Positions 9,790-19,977 of a DNA stretch of 20,615 bases are shown piece after piece. Location: contig UZAN01050321.1 in the NCBI GenBank assembly GCA_900618425.1, forward strand, positions 1 through 20,615, read 5' to 3'. Within the stretch, counting starts at the first letter, position 1. Each line of letters opens with the position of its first letter. The DNA comes from Echinostoma caproni. Taxonomy: Eukaryota > Platyhelminthes > Trematoda > Plagiorchiida > Echinostomatidae. Under the pieces are notes generated by a model. It saw nothing but the letters and a program-made list of their open reading frames with translations. It had not been told where the DNA came from and did not search any database. A program made the position numbers and the translations under genes.

Positions 9790-12185
9790 TTAGTCATGAT
9801 TTCAAACGGCTGATTGACTCGCATCCACTGTGAAGGTGGCCATTAGGTTTGGCAACCTACTGTCACCATCCATACTGGATCAATGAGGAGCTGATGGTAG
9901 AGTCTGTCAATGTAACTTCCCCCCTAGGACGTAGTACCTACATTCAAATACGTCTGTTACGCTTCGATTCAAGGTAGTTCCTCTGGTAACACGCGTAGAT
10001 CTATAGACTACACACTGTTGAATAACTCGGCGCTCTCTGCTCAGTGGGTTTCTTATGACGAAGAAGCTAATCCGTTGGTCACGTGGAAGAAATTTATTGA
10101 CAATCTCACAAATATAATAACATCCGTGACTAAAACCAGAGTAATCACCAAATCCGGCATCCCAAATTCACCTATTCGAAGCTGCACAAGGAAATGGCTA
10201 TCGACGAGGTACTTATCCTGGCGAGATTATAATCGTCTTCCGAATGCTGTCACATGGAATAACTACCGTATGCTGAGGAACCACTGCACCGGGCTGATTC
10301 CTGAGGATAAAGTGAAATACCAAGAGGCTCTGGCGCAAAAATTCGTTTATAAGCCTAAGCTGTTGTACCAATACGTCAACTCCATTCGGAAAGTAAAGTT
10401 TGGTATACCGGCACTAAGTAGCGCTGAAAGAGTTGCAGTCACTCCAAGGGAAGCAGCTGAAATGCTGAAAATTTATTATTCCAATGTCTTCGCAGCACCG
10501 CAGTTTGAAGGTTTACAACCACCGGGTGTATCATCTTCCATATCCTTCACTGGCCTACGTTTCATTTACTGCTGAAAACGTCAAAGCAAAACTAATGGCT
10601 TTGCGAAAAAATGCAACCCCAGGTGCGGACAACATACACCCGAAATCTCTGATCTTTTTAGCAAATCACATACCCGAACCGCTCGCTATTCTGTTTCAAC
10701 GAATGTTCGACCAAGCAACACTCCCCGAATCATGGAAACAAGGAGTCATTTAACCCATATACAAAGGTGGTTGTCTTAGTGACCCTAACTAACTAACTAC
10801 CGACCTGTAACCCTGCTTCCGGTGTTATCGAAGATCATTGTAGCCGATTCTCTGATGGAACACATCGACAGATACAACATTCTTTCGACAGCTCAACACG
10901 GGTTTAGGCAAAGACGATCCTGCTCCACCAACCTGCTTCTTGTTCGAGATAAATGGACCAGTACAGTTGACGAAGGGAATGCGGTGAATTTGATTTATCT
11001 CGACTTCTCGAAAGCATTTGATCGACTGATTCACAAAATTCTGCTGTAGAAGCTCTACAATTATGGCGTTCGAGATTTCGCGTTGGATTGGATTAAAGCA
11101 TTCCTCGATCAACGAACCATGTCAGTTCGTGTTTCTGATTCCATATCCGGATCTATCAAAGCCACCTGCGGTGTTCCACTAGGGTTCGTGCTCGGTCCCC
11201 GGCTGTTCCTCGCCTTCATAAATGCTCTACCCAAAGTGTTAGGCTCAAAAACAATACTGTTTGCAGACGACGCCAAAATCTGGAATACGGTAATAGAACC
11301 AGAGGGCTCTCTAACACTTCAAGAATCAATTAACGCAGCTTATCAATCGTCTAAGGAGATCGACATTGAATTTAGTGTTTCTAAACGCGAAGTCCTATCC
11401 CTATGCCACAAGCGGAAATTCTCTTATTTCCTCGGGGACCAGCAGCTACCACATACTTCTAGCGGGAGGACTTAGGTATTGTTATTCACGAGGATTTAAG
11501 CTGCTCCAACAATTGTGCTAAGGCTTCATCTGCCATTATAAAGAATGTCGGCCTACTTCGGCGAGTCTTTGGCCGGTTTGAACCATCACTATTCCCACGT
11601 TTGCTATCAGCGTACATTCGACCCCATACAGAGTATGCCATCCAAGCTTGGAGTCCATGGCTTCAACGTGATCGCAAGATGCTTGAGCGTCCACAAAGGA
11701 TGGTTACCAAGATGGTCAAGGGATTCCCTTACCTGACCAACGAGGACAGGTTGTGATCATTGTGACTATATTCTGCTCAGTACCGCCGAACTCGAAACGA
11801 CTTGATTTTGACGAAAAATGTACACCTAAGGGGACGCCGTTTCAAACTACTAACTCCCAAGTGTCGACTGGATTGCCGGCGCCAGTCTTCTGCAGTCAGA
11901 GTATGCAGATCTTGGAACGCCCTTCCATCTCATGTCGTTTGTGCACCCACTATTCAATCTTTCAGGCAGAGACTCGACGAAACCTTGGCACACCTCACAT
12001 TCATACACCACTGAAAGCAAACGGAAAATCACTGTAGCCTACATTCTCTAATATCTCCTAACAGGAACTCTATGTGACTCCTTTTTCGATGTGTAACGAT
12101 TCATCTGTGTAAATATCCTATGGGACAAGAGAAGCCACCAGCTTGTAAGTTATTCCTGTAATATAACTTTGACCTTGACTTTGAT
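9790..12185 (+). mobile_element. CR1-like (Jockey-superfamily) non-LTR retrotransposon, 5'-truncated and decayed
   Basis: The element starts in the C-terminal end of the endonuclease. NEELMVESVNVTSPLGRS (about 9877-9931) is followed by TY where the catalytic SDH is expected. It runs through a linker ORF (10018 on) into reverse transcriptase. RT landmarks are KNATPGADNIHPKS (about 10609-10650), NYRPVTLLPVLSKI (10796-10837), QHGFRQRRSCSTNLLL (about 10893-10940), IYLDFSKAFDRL (about 10996-11031), CGVPLGFVLGPRLF (about 11167-11208) and FADDAKIW (11260-11283). An RNA-related C-terminal region decays after 11475. The 3' UTR (from about 12040) ends in TTTGACCTTGACTTTGA. Stops at 10751, 10789, 11047 and 11473, plus frameshifts, make it inactive. 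The 5' boundary is approximate. Confidence 0.88.
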
Positions 12186-12713
12186 ATTCTACTACTCCTG
12201 TATACTTGGTCCGGGCTAAGAGTTTGAATGGTGAACTACATGAGGTCCCGATAAAGTAGGCTTTGTATGGAACCGATCAGCAGTACTATTGTTCACCACT
12301 CCAAACGTTGACACGTGATACGAATCCGAGGCGTAAGACTGCTAGTTTTACTTCAGCATTAATTGAAAATCCAACCAAAACATCTGGTAAAATCGTTTTG
12401 TTCCCACATCCAACGTTTCTTTTCACTTCCTCTTCATTTTGCCGTACGGATGCTAACGTGAGTGGTAATAGTATTTTGTTGTCACCAACTAATCAAATCG
12501 AGCTGGCCAGCGTCAAACTGAAAAGTTTCTTACATCAATAATACCAGAAAGGTTTGTCACCTGTTGAGAATACCCTATACAGTCCTCGCTTGATTGATTT
12601 CCACGTGGTCCGTTTGATCACCATTGGATTTGTTCTTATCGTAACCCATTATGTCTTGCCATTTTTATTGAGCCCGTCTAGCTTTGTTCTCATTCGTTCA
12701 TCCTAAAATCCAG
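12186..12713. other. Intron 3, right part up to exon 4
   Basis: About 530 bp with no recognisable element. The 92-codon ORF at 12263-12541 has no family I know. The last 60 bp supply the branch region and acceptor (ctaaaatccag) for exon 4. Confidence 0.45.
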
Positions 12714-12845
12714 ACCCTGGAAGCTGAACAGAAACAGCATAGTATTTTGACAAAACATGAAGAAAGTCAGGCGCGTTTGCATGAACTGGCGGCCGAGCGT
12801 CGTCGAAGGCTCGAAGAGAAGTTGTGCCGCGAAGAGGCAGCCAAA
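12714..12845 (+). CDS. SCAPER: SCAPER exon 4 of window (charged helix, TLEA segment)
   Basis: This 132-nt, phase 0-0 exon has acceptor ctaaaatccag|ACC and donor GCCAAA|gtgagt. The 44 residues begin TLEAEQKQHSILTKHEES and continue QARLHELAAERRRRLEEK, ending in EEAAK. It aligns without gaps, by eye, to the human SCAPER stretch that begins TLEAQNKRHDVLSK and runs to the residue before RKRALEA. It is part of the long charged helix. The in-frame reading continues past 12845 into a Ser/Tyr-rich tail and a stop, which is intron. No frameshift or stop is visible. Confidence 0.94.
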
Positions 12846-13009
12846 GTGAGTGATTCTTTTCGTTCTTCCACTTCATCTTATATGCATTCTTTGAGTTATT
12901 TTTCATATAATGTCAGCGACCCTTGTTAGTTTTAGCCCTGTAATAATCCGAATGATCGAGTGTCGTTTCGTTAGCATGTCCTTTTTCCTGAATGTTTCAA
13001 GACAGATTT

Positions 13010-14118
13010 CTTGACGTACGTCGATGGTGTATTCACGTACAGCTGGACGGAGTATTCCGCTCATTTACCACTGCTTTGACAGAATTTTTCAAACTGGACT
13101 TTTGGAAGCAGCCCTATCCTGGTGCGACGGTAGTGGCATCGATTTAATTACAGGTGGCAAACTGTCTGATCTGTAGTATACAGTATACCGTTAAGCGAAG
13201 ATCCAGATGAGCTGCAAGCTTTTCTGGATANGTTTTGCACCTTCAAAGTGTAAAATGTGACTACAAGACTGGCTTGGTCCGGCACCCAGCCTCACCCTAA
13301 CTGGGGAAGTAATAGAGCGATTGGAAAAGTTTCGTTATTTGGGCAGCTACATCTCACCAGGTGGACCCATCACGGATGAAGTGTCAGCTCGCATACAGAA
13401 GGCTCAGTTGGCGTTTGCTAACTTGGGACATCTGTGGCGCGGTCGCGACATCCGGTTGTCTGGGAAGGGTCGAGTGTATGCTGCGGTAGTTCGACCAGTT
13501 ATGTTATATGGCGCAGAATCGTGGCCATTAAGAAAACAGGATAAAGACAGACTGTCGGTGTTTGAACACCGCTGGCTACGCAGCATTGCACGAATTTAGT
13601 GGGGCAGCCGGACGAACAGCGCTGAGGTTAGGGGCAGAGTTTTGGGTAAATACGGTCGCCCACTGGAACAAGTGGTCGACCTCCATAGATTATATTGGTT
13701 TTGGTATGTATTGCACGTGTCACCAAATAGATTGTCACGGCAATCGGTGTTTGCTGAGGCAGGTAGTAGGTGGAATAAAGCCAAGGGTGGTCAAGCTAAG
13801 ACCTGGCATGAGGGTATGAAAATCCTAACCGGGAATCTGGGTCACATAGGTCTTGGTGTTCTCCCTGGATGGGGTCCTCGGGACGATCAGAACCGATGTG
13901 TTACAAACGCTGAATCACATGGCTAAGCGTCATAAACAATGTGGTTCGTGCATCTTCTCAATTTCTCTGCATCATTAGTCCACTGAACTTCTCTCCTCGA
14001 TCCTACTTTCAATCTTCCTGTTTTCCCTATTGTTCATCCAATTGGGCGGTCAAAAGACAGCAACCAAAAGCGACGCACGGAAGTGCATGATTAGTAGTTG
14101 TTCAAACTGAAACTGAAA
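13010..14118 (+). mobile_element. RTE-clade retrotransposon, 3' half, decayed
   Basis: Recognisable pieces in order are LEAALSWCDGSGIDLI (about 13101-13148), then FAPSKCKM (about 13234-13257), LQDWLGP.PSLTLTGEV (about 13263-13312), EKFRYLGSYISPGGPITDE (about 13324-13380) and ARIQKAQLAFANLGHLWR (about 13390-13440). RLSVFEHRWLRSIARI (about 13552-13599) and LPGWGPRDD (about 13864-13890) follow. The YADD region is destroyed (about 13165-13185). The 3' end, with GACGCACGGAAGTGCAT then CAAACTGAAACT, matches the end of the RTE copy finishing near 3662, so the two belong to one family. An ambiguous base lies at 13231. It is strongly 5'-truncated. Confidence 0.87.
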
Positions 14119-14245
14119 ACTCGTCGCCGAACTTCAGGATTGCTTGTCCAATTTGCCCCTCCAAACTGGTGCAATGCGGCGTAGATCGCAGTGTTCAAAA
14201 ACAGTGAATCTGTTTTTATCCTGTTCCCGCAAGCGTTTTGCAATG
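14119..14245 (-). mobile_element. RTE-clade fragment, inverted scrap
   Basis: On the minus strand this reads REQDKNRFTVFEHCDLRR, then IAPVWRGKLDKQS. It corresponds to the RTE C-terminal segment that reads RKQDKDRLSVFEHRWLRS in the neighbouring + strand copy. It abuts the 3' end of that copy at about 14118, so the two lie tail to tail. It is about 125 bp and non-functional. Confidence 0.75.
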
Positions 14246-15114
14246 GAAATTTGCTGACCGATCTGATAACGTTTGCGGAGTTTGAATTTGACTATGTGTA
14301 AAGGAGATTTGGGTTTCAAACATCTGATGACTTCTGGTTGGTTGACCTTATTAGTTGAACACTCACTGATATCCCATGAGAGTGAGAGGAAGAACTCGAT
14401 CGAGAAAGTGAGTTTTCGAGTTTGATACACAAAATACTTCGCCGACGAAGGGGTTTTGCTTTGCGAACTCTAACCAGGGCCTTCGATTCAAAAATTGTAG
14501 GAAGCAGTAGATATTATGAGGGTTCTGGAGCGATGAGACGATACATCAGGAAATGGTTTAGATACCTTAGTACAAATGAGTAAAATGAAGTGAGACGGTT
14601 TAAGGAGGCCAAGAATAATTAGATTTTTCTGTCTGTTTCGGCGTACATTCTTTTGGTTTTTGAATATTTGCCTTTTTATGTGGCGCGGGATTTCAACTGA
14701 CAGACTACACAGCATTTACGCTACTAACTTCTTTCGTTAAACTTACCTCATAGCGGCCCTATCACTCGATAATCCTCATCCATTGAGTTCCTAACAGGAA
14801 GATTGGTTGCATCGACCAAAGCTAAAGCTGAAGCTACCCTGTTCATATTCGAAATGACAAATCATGGTCCGACCGTCTCGTTCCTTCTGACCTTGCCCAG
14901 AACTTGCAAAGAAAGCACGGGAAGTCGGGCGATGGTCAGGCGCTCACGAAACATGACTGAGGAATCGAAAAGTCGTGGAGATTTATTTATTTTTTTATTT
15001 TTTCACAAATCAGGTATCAGCATCCAATACGATGAAAAACCTCGTCATTTGTTCATCACCGAATTGTAGATAACGTGCTACCTCTTCGGATATGGATTCT
15101 TTTTGAAACCTTTC
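14246..15114. other. Intron 4, middle, no recognised feature
   Basis: About 870 bp with no element I can support. ORFs at 14488-14715 (minus) and 14803-15069 (plus) have no recognisable family. A T-rich run sits at 14982-15003. Confidence 0.45.
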
Positions 15115-15690
15115 CGTTTATCGATTAGCATGCTCAACGCGGAGGGGCCAGATCTCGCAACCGTTAAGTAGAACGCTAAGAACCGCGGCGATCTAAACCC
15201 TCTAGCTCTAGCTTTCGCTATTCATGATGCGACCTCCTCCCAACATTCCCACCTGCTGCGGTAAAGCTCCCGAGGTGCTTGAAGCTCTCAGTCACTCCCA
15301 GCTGATCACCACAGAGGGTGAGTGCAGACACAGGCTCCTGCCAGTCTTGAACAAGCAATTTGCATTTGGATGGCGCAAAGCATATACCATACCTGGATAC
15401 CTCGATCGCCAAACGATTCAAAGCATGTTAGACTGCCTGTGTGTTGTCACCCGGAAAAGCGATGTCACCGGCATATTCTAAGTCAAGGACTCTGTTTTCT
15501 GGGAGGAGTTTGACTCCATCGTTTGCTGGATCCGATAAAGCATTCTGTAGAGCATCCTCTATGACCAAGTGAAAAAGAAATGTGGATGTAGGGCAGCCTT
15601 GTTGAACTCCACTGGAGGCGGTGAAAGGTGGAGAAAGCTTGGCCAATCAGTTACTAAGAGGATAAATCACTGTTTCCAGAGGCTTGAANT
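15115..15690 (-). mobile_element. Antisense RTE-clade fragment of a second lineage
   Basis: On the minus strand RT motifs appear in order. They are SPPFTASSGVQQGCP (about 15637-15593), STFLFHLVIEDALQNAL (about 15589-15539), VLDLEYAGDIAFPGDN (about 15491-15444), NRLAIEVSRYGICFAPSK (about 15418-15365), CKLLVQDWQEPVSALTLCGD (about 15364-15305) and LGSFTAAGGNVG (about 15274-15239). Downstream, LLNGCEIWPLRVEH (about 15175-15134) follows after an apparent internal deletion. The catalytic YADD reads YAGD and there is a stop between segments, so it is dead. Residue differences from the + strand copies (QEPV.ALTLCGDQL instead of LGP.PSLTLTGEV) show a distinct RTE subfamily. An ambiguous base lies at 15690. 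Confidence 0.86.
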
Positions 15691-15889
15691 TTTGATACGG
15701 GATACCAGTTATCCCCTTGGAAATCAAATCGATTGTAAAGACTTTGAAAATAAGAACAGAGTACAGGCATCCACTAGGTCTGTTGCAAGGCAGATATCCA
15801 TTAAAGGTGAATTGTCGCCGAAAGGTATCGCTGCTGTGTTAAAGGTTTTGAAGTTGCTGAACCATGATGCCCCTGATCCTCGGACATGA
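15691..15889. other. Intron 4, short unassigned stretch
   Basis: About 200 bp between the antisense RTE fragment and short-repeat copy 2. No feature is recognised. Confidence 0.45.
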
Positions 15890-16084
15890 ATGAGTAGGTG
15901 GTAGGCAGCTTTGCTGTCGTCCAGTACAATCCCACGCCTTACCCTTGTGGGGACTTATGTGATTCATCACTCCAAATCCCGGGGCTTGGGTTACCGGTTT
16001 CTATGTCTGATCATCAGGTATTCGTGATTATGGGGTTCGCCCCGTCTGTTGTACGCCACACAAATGTGTGTAATAAAGAAAAGT
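15890..16084 (+). repeat. Short dispersed repeat, copy 2
   Basis: This is the same family as 5444-5632. It shares GGCAGCTTTGCTGTCG, AT..CACGCCTTACC, the TCCCGGGGCTT core (about 15977-15987), TTCGCCCCGTCTGTTGTA, and a GTGTGTAATAAAG end. The B-box equivalent (CAGTACAATCC near 15922) is degraded. It lies in the same orientation as copy 1, in a different intron of the same gene. Confidence 0.72.
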
Positions 16085-16662
16085 AGAGGAAGAAGAAGAA
16101 CTGGATATTTTGAACTTTATCGCTTGTCACGTTATTTCTTTAAATTCATCAATGACGGTTTAACGAATTTTGGCAGGACCATTGAACTGATTTGAAATGA
16201 CTAATTTAGAAATCTCGGTTTCGGAACCTAGGATCCGGTACGCAAAATGCCCCTCATAGATTCATGTTTATGTGGGTGAACCTGTTGGCCATCTACAGAT
16301 ATCTCGTGTCTTTAAGCAAACGTTTTTTCTTGGAGGTTTTGCGGTTGTGTTGTCACTAACATGCGATCATCGACGCTCATGATACTATTCAACATGTTAA
16401 CAGCAAAAATAAACTAAAAGCCACCGTCCAAAAGTGCTTACTTATGAGCCTCTAGGTTGTATGTATTTTGCACACGCTCGTGAGAAACTGCACATCTGTT
16501 TGCGCCTTTCGAAGTCTTTCAGGAATGTTCACTACGTTAGCTCGTTCATTGTGACGCTTGCTTAAACGGTGAGAAAAGTCCTGGTTCATGGATGTCTTAG
16601 GAACTATCTATTTTTATGTTTCTTTTCAAAATTACCATGTTACCTTTATTCGTTAACCACAG
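16085..16662. other. Intron 4, right part up to exon 5
   Basis: About 580 bp of AT-rich intron with no recognised element. The final stretch (tacctttattcgttaaccacag) is the acceptor for exon 5. Confidence 0.5.
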
Positions 16663-16887
16663 GGACGTCGCAGGGCTTTAGAAGCTTCTCGGCGGGCTCG
16701 TCTAGATGCACTACAAGCCCGCTGGGAAAGTCGGGCACAGCAACTTGCTTCTCGTGCCGAACTCCTGGAACATTCTCGTCGGGCTGCAGCTCGAGCCAAA
16801 GAACTCCATCGAGAAGTCAAAATCGCCAGCCTTGAAGAGCAGCAACGGACGCACATAGAACAACTTCGTACGAAAATCCAACGCAAG
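16663..16887 (+). CDS. SCAPER: SCAPER exon 5 of window (charged helix, RRALEA segment)
   Basis: This 225-nt, phase 0-0 exon has acceptor ctttattcgttaaccacag|GGA and donor CGCAAG|gtgatc. The 75 residues start GRRRALEASRRARLDAL and end THIEQLRTKIQRK. RRALEA.R.AR matches the human RKRALEAERQAR region, and the C-terminal EQL..KIQ.K matches human EELQKKIQLK, over the same length. Composition is very rich in Arg, Ala, Glu and Gln, consistent with a stable single alpha helix. The DNA is clearly more GC-rich than the flanking introns. The Met-initiated + frame ORF (16569-16835) and the Arg/Ser-rich antisense ORF (16653-16895) over this exon are shadows. Confidence 0.94.
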
Positions 16888-17426
16888 GTGATCACTTTGT
16901 ATCTGCTTCGTGATTGGTACTCTCGTATCAGGACTGCGTGTTATAATGTTAATTTATGTCGGTTACCATCCCCATGTAATTCTTTGTGGATGGCTCAACA
17001 GCATGCAGCAAATAAATGCCCCCCCCCTGCAATTTACATTTCAAGTGGGTGCCTGCGTTTTTATACGAATTCCTCTGTTTTTATCTAACTCCACCAAGAG
17101 TGAAGCAAACGAGATTTGACATATTTTTCGTAGTTAATCCGTTTATTTTGACTTGGTGTCGACTGTTTTATTGCGGTTTATTCGCGATGTTAATTTATTC
17201 ACTTTTTTAAAAAATAAGTAAATTTACATTGCGATAAGCAGACAATGTAAATTAAGCTCTACCGCGGTTCACTTTATGTTGGCGGCTACAGATTTTCGAA
17301 AATACGGCTGCACATTCTCATTTATCAACAACTGAAATTGTTTCTCCCGCTCTTCTTTACACCATTGATTTCCATTATGTGCGTTTATTGTACCCTAGCT
17401 GAGGTTAGAACCCAGGCATCACTACT
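16888..17426. other. Intron 5, left part
   Basis: The gtgatc donor is followed by about 540 bp of AT-rich sequence with a C run near 17019. ORFs here (16888-17210, three frames) are rich in Tyr, Phe and Ile, as translated AT-rich intron usually is. No element is recognised. Confidence 0.5.
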
Positions 17427-17606
17427 TGGCTTTAGTGGTAGGTAGCTTCGTTGTGGTTTGACTCAATAACACACCTAACCTACTGTAACCTTATGTAGTT
17501 CAGTACTCCAAGTCCCGGGGCTTGGTTTTTGAAACCGCAAGTCCTCTTGACAATGGGGTTTATTCAGTCTGTTGTTTATCATCCAAGGAGGTGTAATGAA
17601 AAAATT
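17427..17606 (+). repeat. Short dispersed repeat, copy 3 (diverged)
   Basis: A more degraded member of the family at 5444 and 15890. It keeps GGTAGGTAGCTT, the AAGTCCCGGGGCTTGG core (about 17509-17524), GGGGTTTATTCAGTCTGTTGT, and a GTGTAATGAAAAA end. An A-box-like TGGCTTTAGTGG (from 17427) and a B-box-like GGTTTGACTCA (from 17455) remain. The full length matches the other copies. Confidence 0.55.
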
Positions 17607-18162
17607 CCACCGAATGACTCCAAAGCCACTAGCAATATATAAATTCGTATCAACAATTGATGAAGAACAGGTGCGGGGATTAAAATAAAAAATGTATTGA
17701 TCCATTCTCTGAAGTTTTCATTTTATTTCAATTTTCGGTTTATATAGTCCCTAACCTTACACTTCTGTACAGTGGTTTTTTTTGCGGCTACATGTTTGGT
17801 CTAACATAGTGGAGAATATCGTGGGCCTAGAATCGAATCGGCACGGTATGAAATTGTCCGACAACGGGGTTGCCAAATTCGAGTAACACGGAGAGTGTCC
17901 TAATTCTGCACCTTAGAATAAGTTTGCGCTGATGCCAGTGATTCGAACTGCTCTGTGACAGTCACTAAAACCAGGATCATTTTCAGTTATTAAGTGACGT
18001 AAATTAACATGATCTATCTTCAATGACCCCCTGCATTGCTTGCTCTTTTTTGGTTTTGATTCTGAGTACTTTCCAATGTCTTATCAAGCCGCCCTGTACA
18101 ATCCACTATTACTCAACGTGCCACCCACCACCACCCGTGATTTCACTCTCTTCATACTTCAG
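17607..18162. other. Intron 5, right part up to exon 6
   Basis: About 550 bp with a T run (17777-17784) and a TTCGAAC-containing stretch near 17941-17950 that resembles a degraded T-loop but has no paired stem. The last 60 bp include a CCACC-rich patch, then a ttcactctcttcatacttcag acceptor. Confidence 0.45.
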
Positions 18163-18321
18163 CAAGAAGAGTCTGAACGTAGGCATCAAGAACAGCTTCG
18201 TGAAATCAGCCGCAAGGCGTTCGAAATGTCCATCCTTACTCATACAGCAGATGACTCCATCACGGCTGCTGGAATGGAACCTTATCCTATTCAGAAGTGG
18301 TGTCGTGCTTGCCAAGTCACG
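18163..18321 (+). CDS. SCAPER: SCAPER exon 6 of window (end of helix and first half of zinc finger)
   Basis: This 159-nt, phase 0-0 exon has acceptor ctcttcatacttcag|CAA and donor GTCACG|gttagt. The 53 residues start QEESERRHQEQLREISRK, the end of the charged helix (human HDESIRRHMEQIEQRK). They continue through a short variable linker into MEPYPIQKWCRACQVT. PY....(K/W)C..C.V corresponds to the SCAPER C2H2-type finger start (human PYERKKQCSLCNVL). Only the cysteine pair is encoded here (codons 18301-18303 and 18310-18312). The histidine pair must lie in the next exon, which I could not find before the window ends. Confidence 0.92.
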
Positions 18322-18640
18322 GTTAGTCACAAAATCGAGGTGTTATATACATTACCAAACTTTGTTGACGACTTTTCCGCCTCGTGAAATTTAGACCATC
18401 GATTCAGTTGTACATTGATGACTGTATTTATGGTTTTTCGCACTTTGCCGCATTTCTCTTGCTTCTGTAATTCAATCATTTTTTAGTAATTTAAAATAAT
18501 GGATTTCTTTTTTGGTAGTTTTAATTGTTTCAAGGTTACCGAGTTGTTAATTCATTTTTGGCCAACCACCTTCATTCTTATATTTAGAAACTACAGACTA
18601 TTGAAACTATGACATCTAGGATAGAACGACCTGCTTGTAC

Positions 18641-19030
18641 TTAGACGCAGCCCGTGTTCGAAGTGTTGGGTATGATGCGGCTGTGATTTACATACCTGAA
18701 ACGGGACGTTCCCATGAGTGCCATGTCGTAGTAACAAATCCTGATCCCTTTTAAGAGTACAAAGGTAACTATTACCGTTTGTCGATATTTTTCTGTGTTG
18801 CGTTTATCGCGAAACGCTGTCTCCCATTCCAAACCAGGGCTGCTTTGTGACGCCGCTGATCGTTGAAAATCATTTTCGGCTCCAACCACGTCTTCGGACT
18901 GCGGCTTTGACCAACTGGATTGGTCCAGTTTCTTACACTTAGTGCACGGATTTTTGCACAGTGCGACGATTACGTAATGATGCACCTCCTTCCGGCTCGC
19001 ACAAGTAGTAGCCCCATCATTGGGCTCCAA
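18641..19030 (-). other. Unassigned 129-codon minus-strand ORF
   Basis: This is the longest open frame in the last intron. It contains CKNPCTKCKK, a tight cysteine cluster, and later CYYDMALMGTSRFRYVNH. I recognise no family. The DNA is more GC-rich than its surroundings (about 18640-19050), which could reflect an old mobile element or a chance ORF. No splice sites or promoter can be supported. Confidence 0.2.
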
Positions 19031-19977
19031 TTCTCCCTTAAGATCTCGATGGTCCTGGGTTTCTTACCATCAATGCTTCTCTATAGTGGGCTTTTTTTAG
19101 ATAAATATCGGATCATAAAACCATATAGTTCCTCCAGGTCGCTGACAATTAACACAATTGATTATGCTTTATGCGCGCAATTTGATTATTCTAATGGCCT
19201 AATCTACTACAGAACTGTCCGAGCTATCTCAGCTCGTGTGGTCTTTTGATGACGAATATTCGGTACCCGAGGATAATGCCAATTAACAAAATGTAATGAC
19301 ATTTTACCACTCTTCCATACTTCACAACATGTCTTTTGTCTACAAACTAAATAATGTGATCACAATCTCAATAAAGGCAATGTTCAACAAAATGTCGGAG
19401 ATAGTAATGATAGTAATGAGCAAGTGGAATTTTTTTCTGGATGACATAATTGGTATTACACCGGCTTAATGACAAGCATGGTTACAAAGTCACACTGTTG
19501 AAAAATGAAAAAAAAGGTAAATTTCGATATTATGTTGGTGAGTGAATAGTGCGCGAACGCAGTACTTATCTGCTTATCTGAAAACTCAAATAGATATTCG
19601 ATGATTTAAGTACAATGTGCATAGTTTGTTGGTTAATGGTTTCACGTGAAGTACACTGGCAGTAGTAGACAGAAGATGACATATCAGCTTATCGCGGAAA
19701 ATGCAATTGTCTAAACGAGAACGGAATGAAGCAAAAGATAATTTTTTTGTTGCATATGAGGTAATGGCAAAGGATTGGTACATTTATCGGCTGTGTGGTT
19801 TTTGATTACAACTAAATATTTAGCTACAATGTTAATAATTTGAATAATAGAGTCGTGCGTTTTATTGTTGCGCAATACGTCCCCTAAAGTTACTGTAGAT
19901 CCTTTTTTGTTGATATTGCGTTTAACTACGCATTGTTTTCTTTTACACCTTAAAAAGGGTCTTCGACTTTCAGTGTA

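Larger units (their letters stand above)
758..18321 (+). other. SCAPER: SCAPER gene body, internal part (six exons, both ends outside window)
   Basis: Six coding blocks with AG acceptors and GT donors join in one continuous frame of about 1,142 nt (about 380 residues). From memory of the animal SCAPER family, the order matches throughout: a segment ending in MHEKLS, then a long Glu/Arg/Lys-rich helix containing EIAFI, TLEA and RRALEA landmarks, then a Pro-Tyr motif leading into a C2H2-type zinc finger. The family protein is an ER-associated and cytosolic factor, first described as a cyclin A/CDK2 partner. It is also reported to link TTC5-bound ribosomes to CCR4-NOT for tubulin mRNA decay. Introns are about 3.7, 4.1, 3.5, 3.8 and 1.3 kb. 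N-terminal exons, the rest of the zinc finger and the C-terminal region are not in the window. The identification is family recognition by eye, not a search result. Confidence 0.88.

Noticed and set aside
16653..16895. 80-codon minus-strand ORF rich in Arg, Ser and Cys
   Set aside because: Exact antisense of SCAPER exon 5; its composition is the mirror of the Arg/Glu/Ala codons there.
17930..17960. tRNA gene around a TTCGAAC motif
   Set aside because: The flanking bases do not form a T-stem and no A-box or acceptor pairing is visible.
18635..18690. Possible next SCAPER exon after a cttgtacttag acceptor-like site
   Set aside because: It reaches a stop within about 12 codons and lacks the histidine pair expected for the zinc finger.
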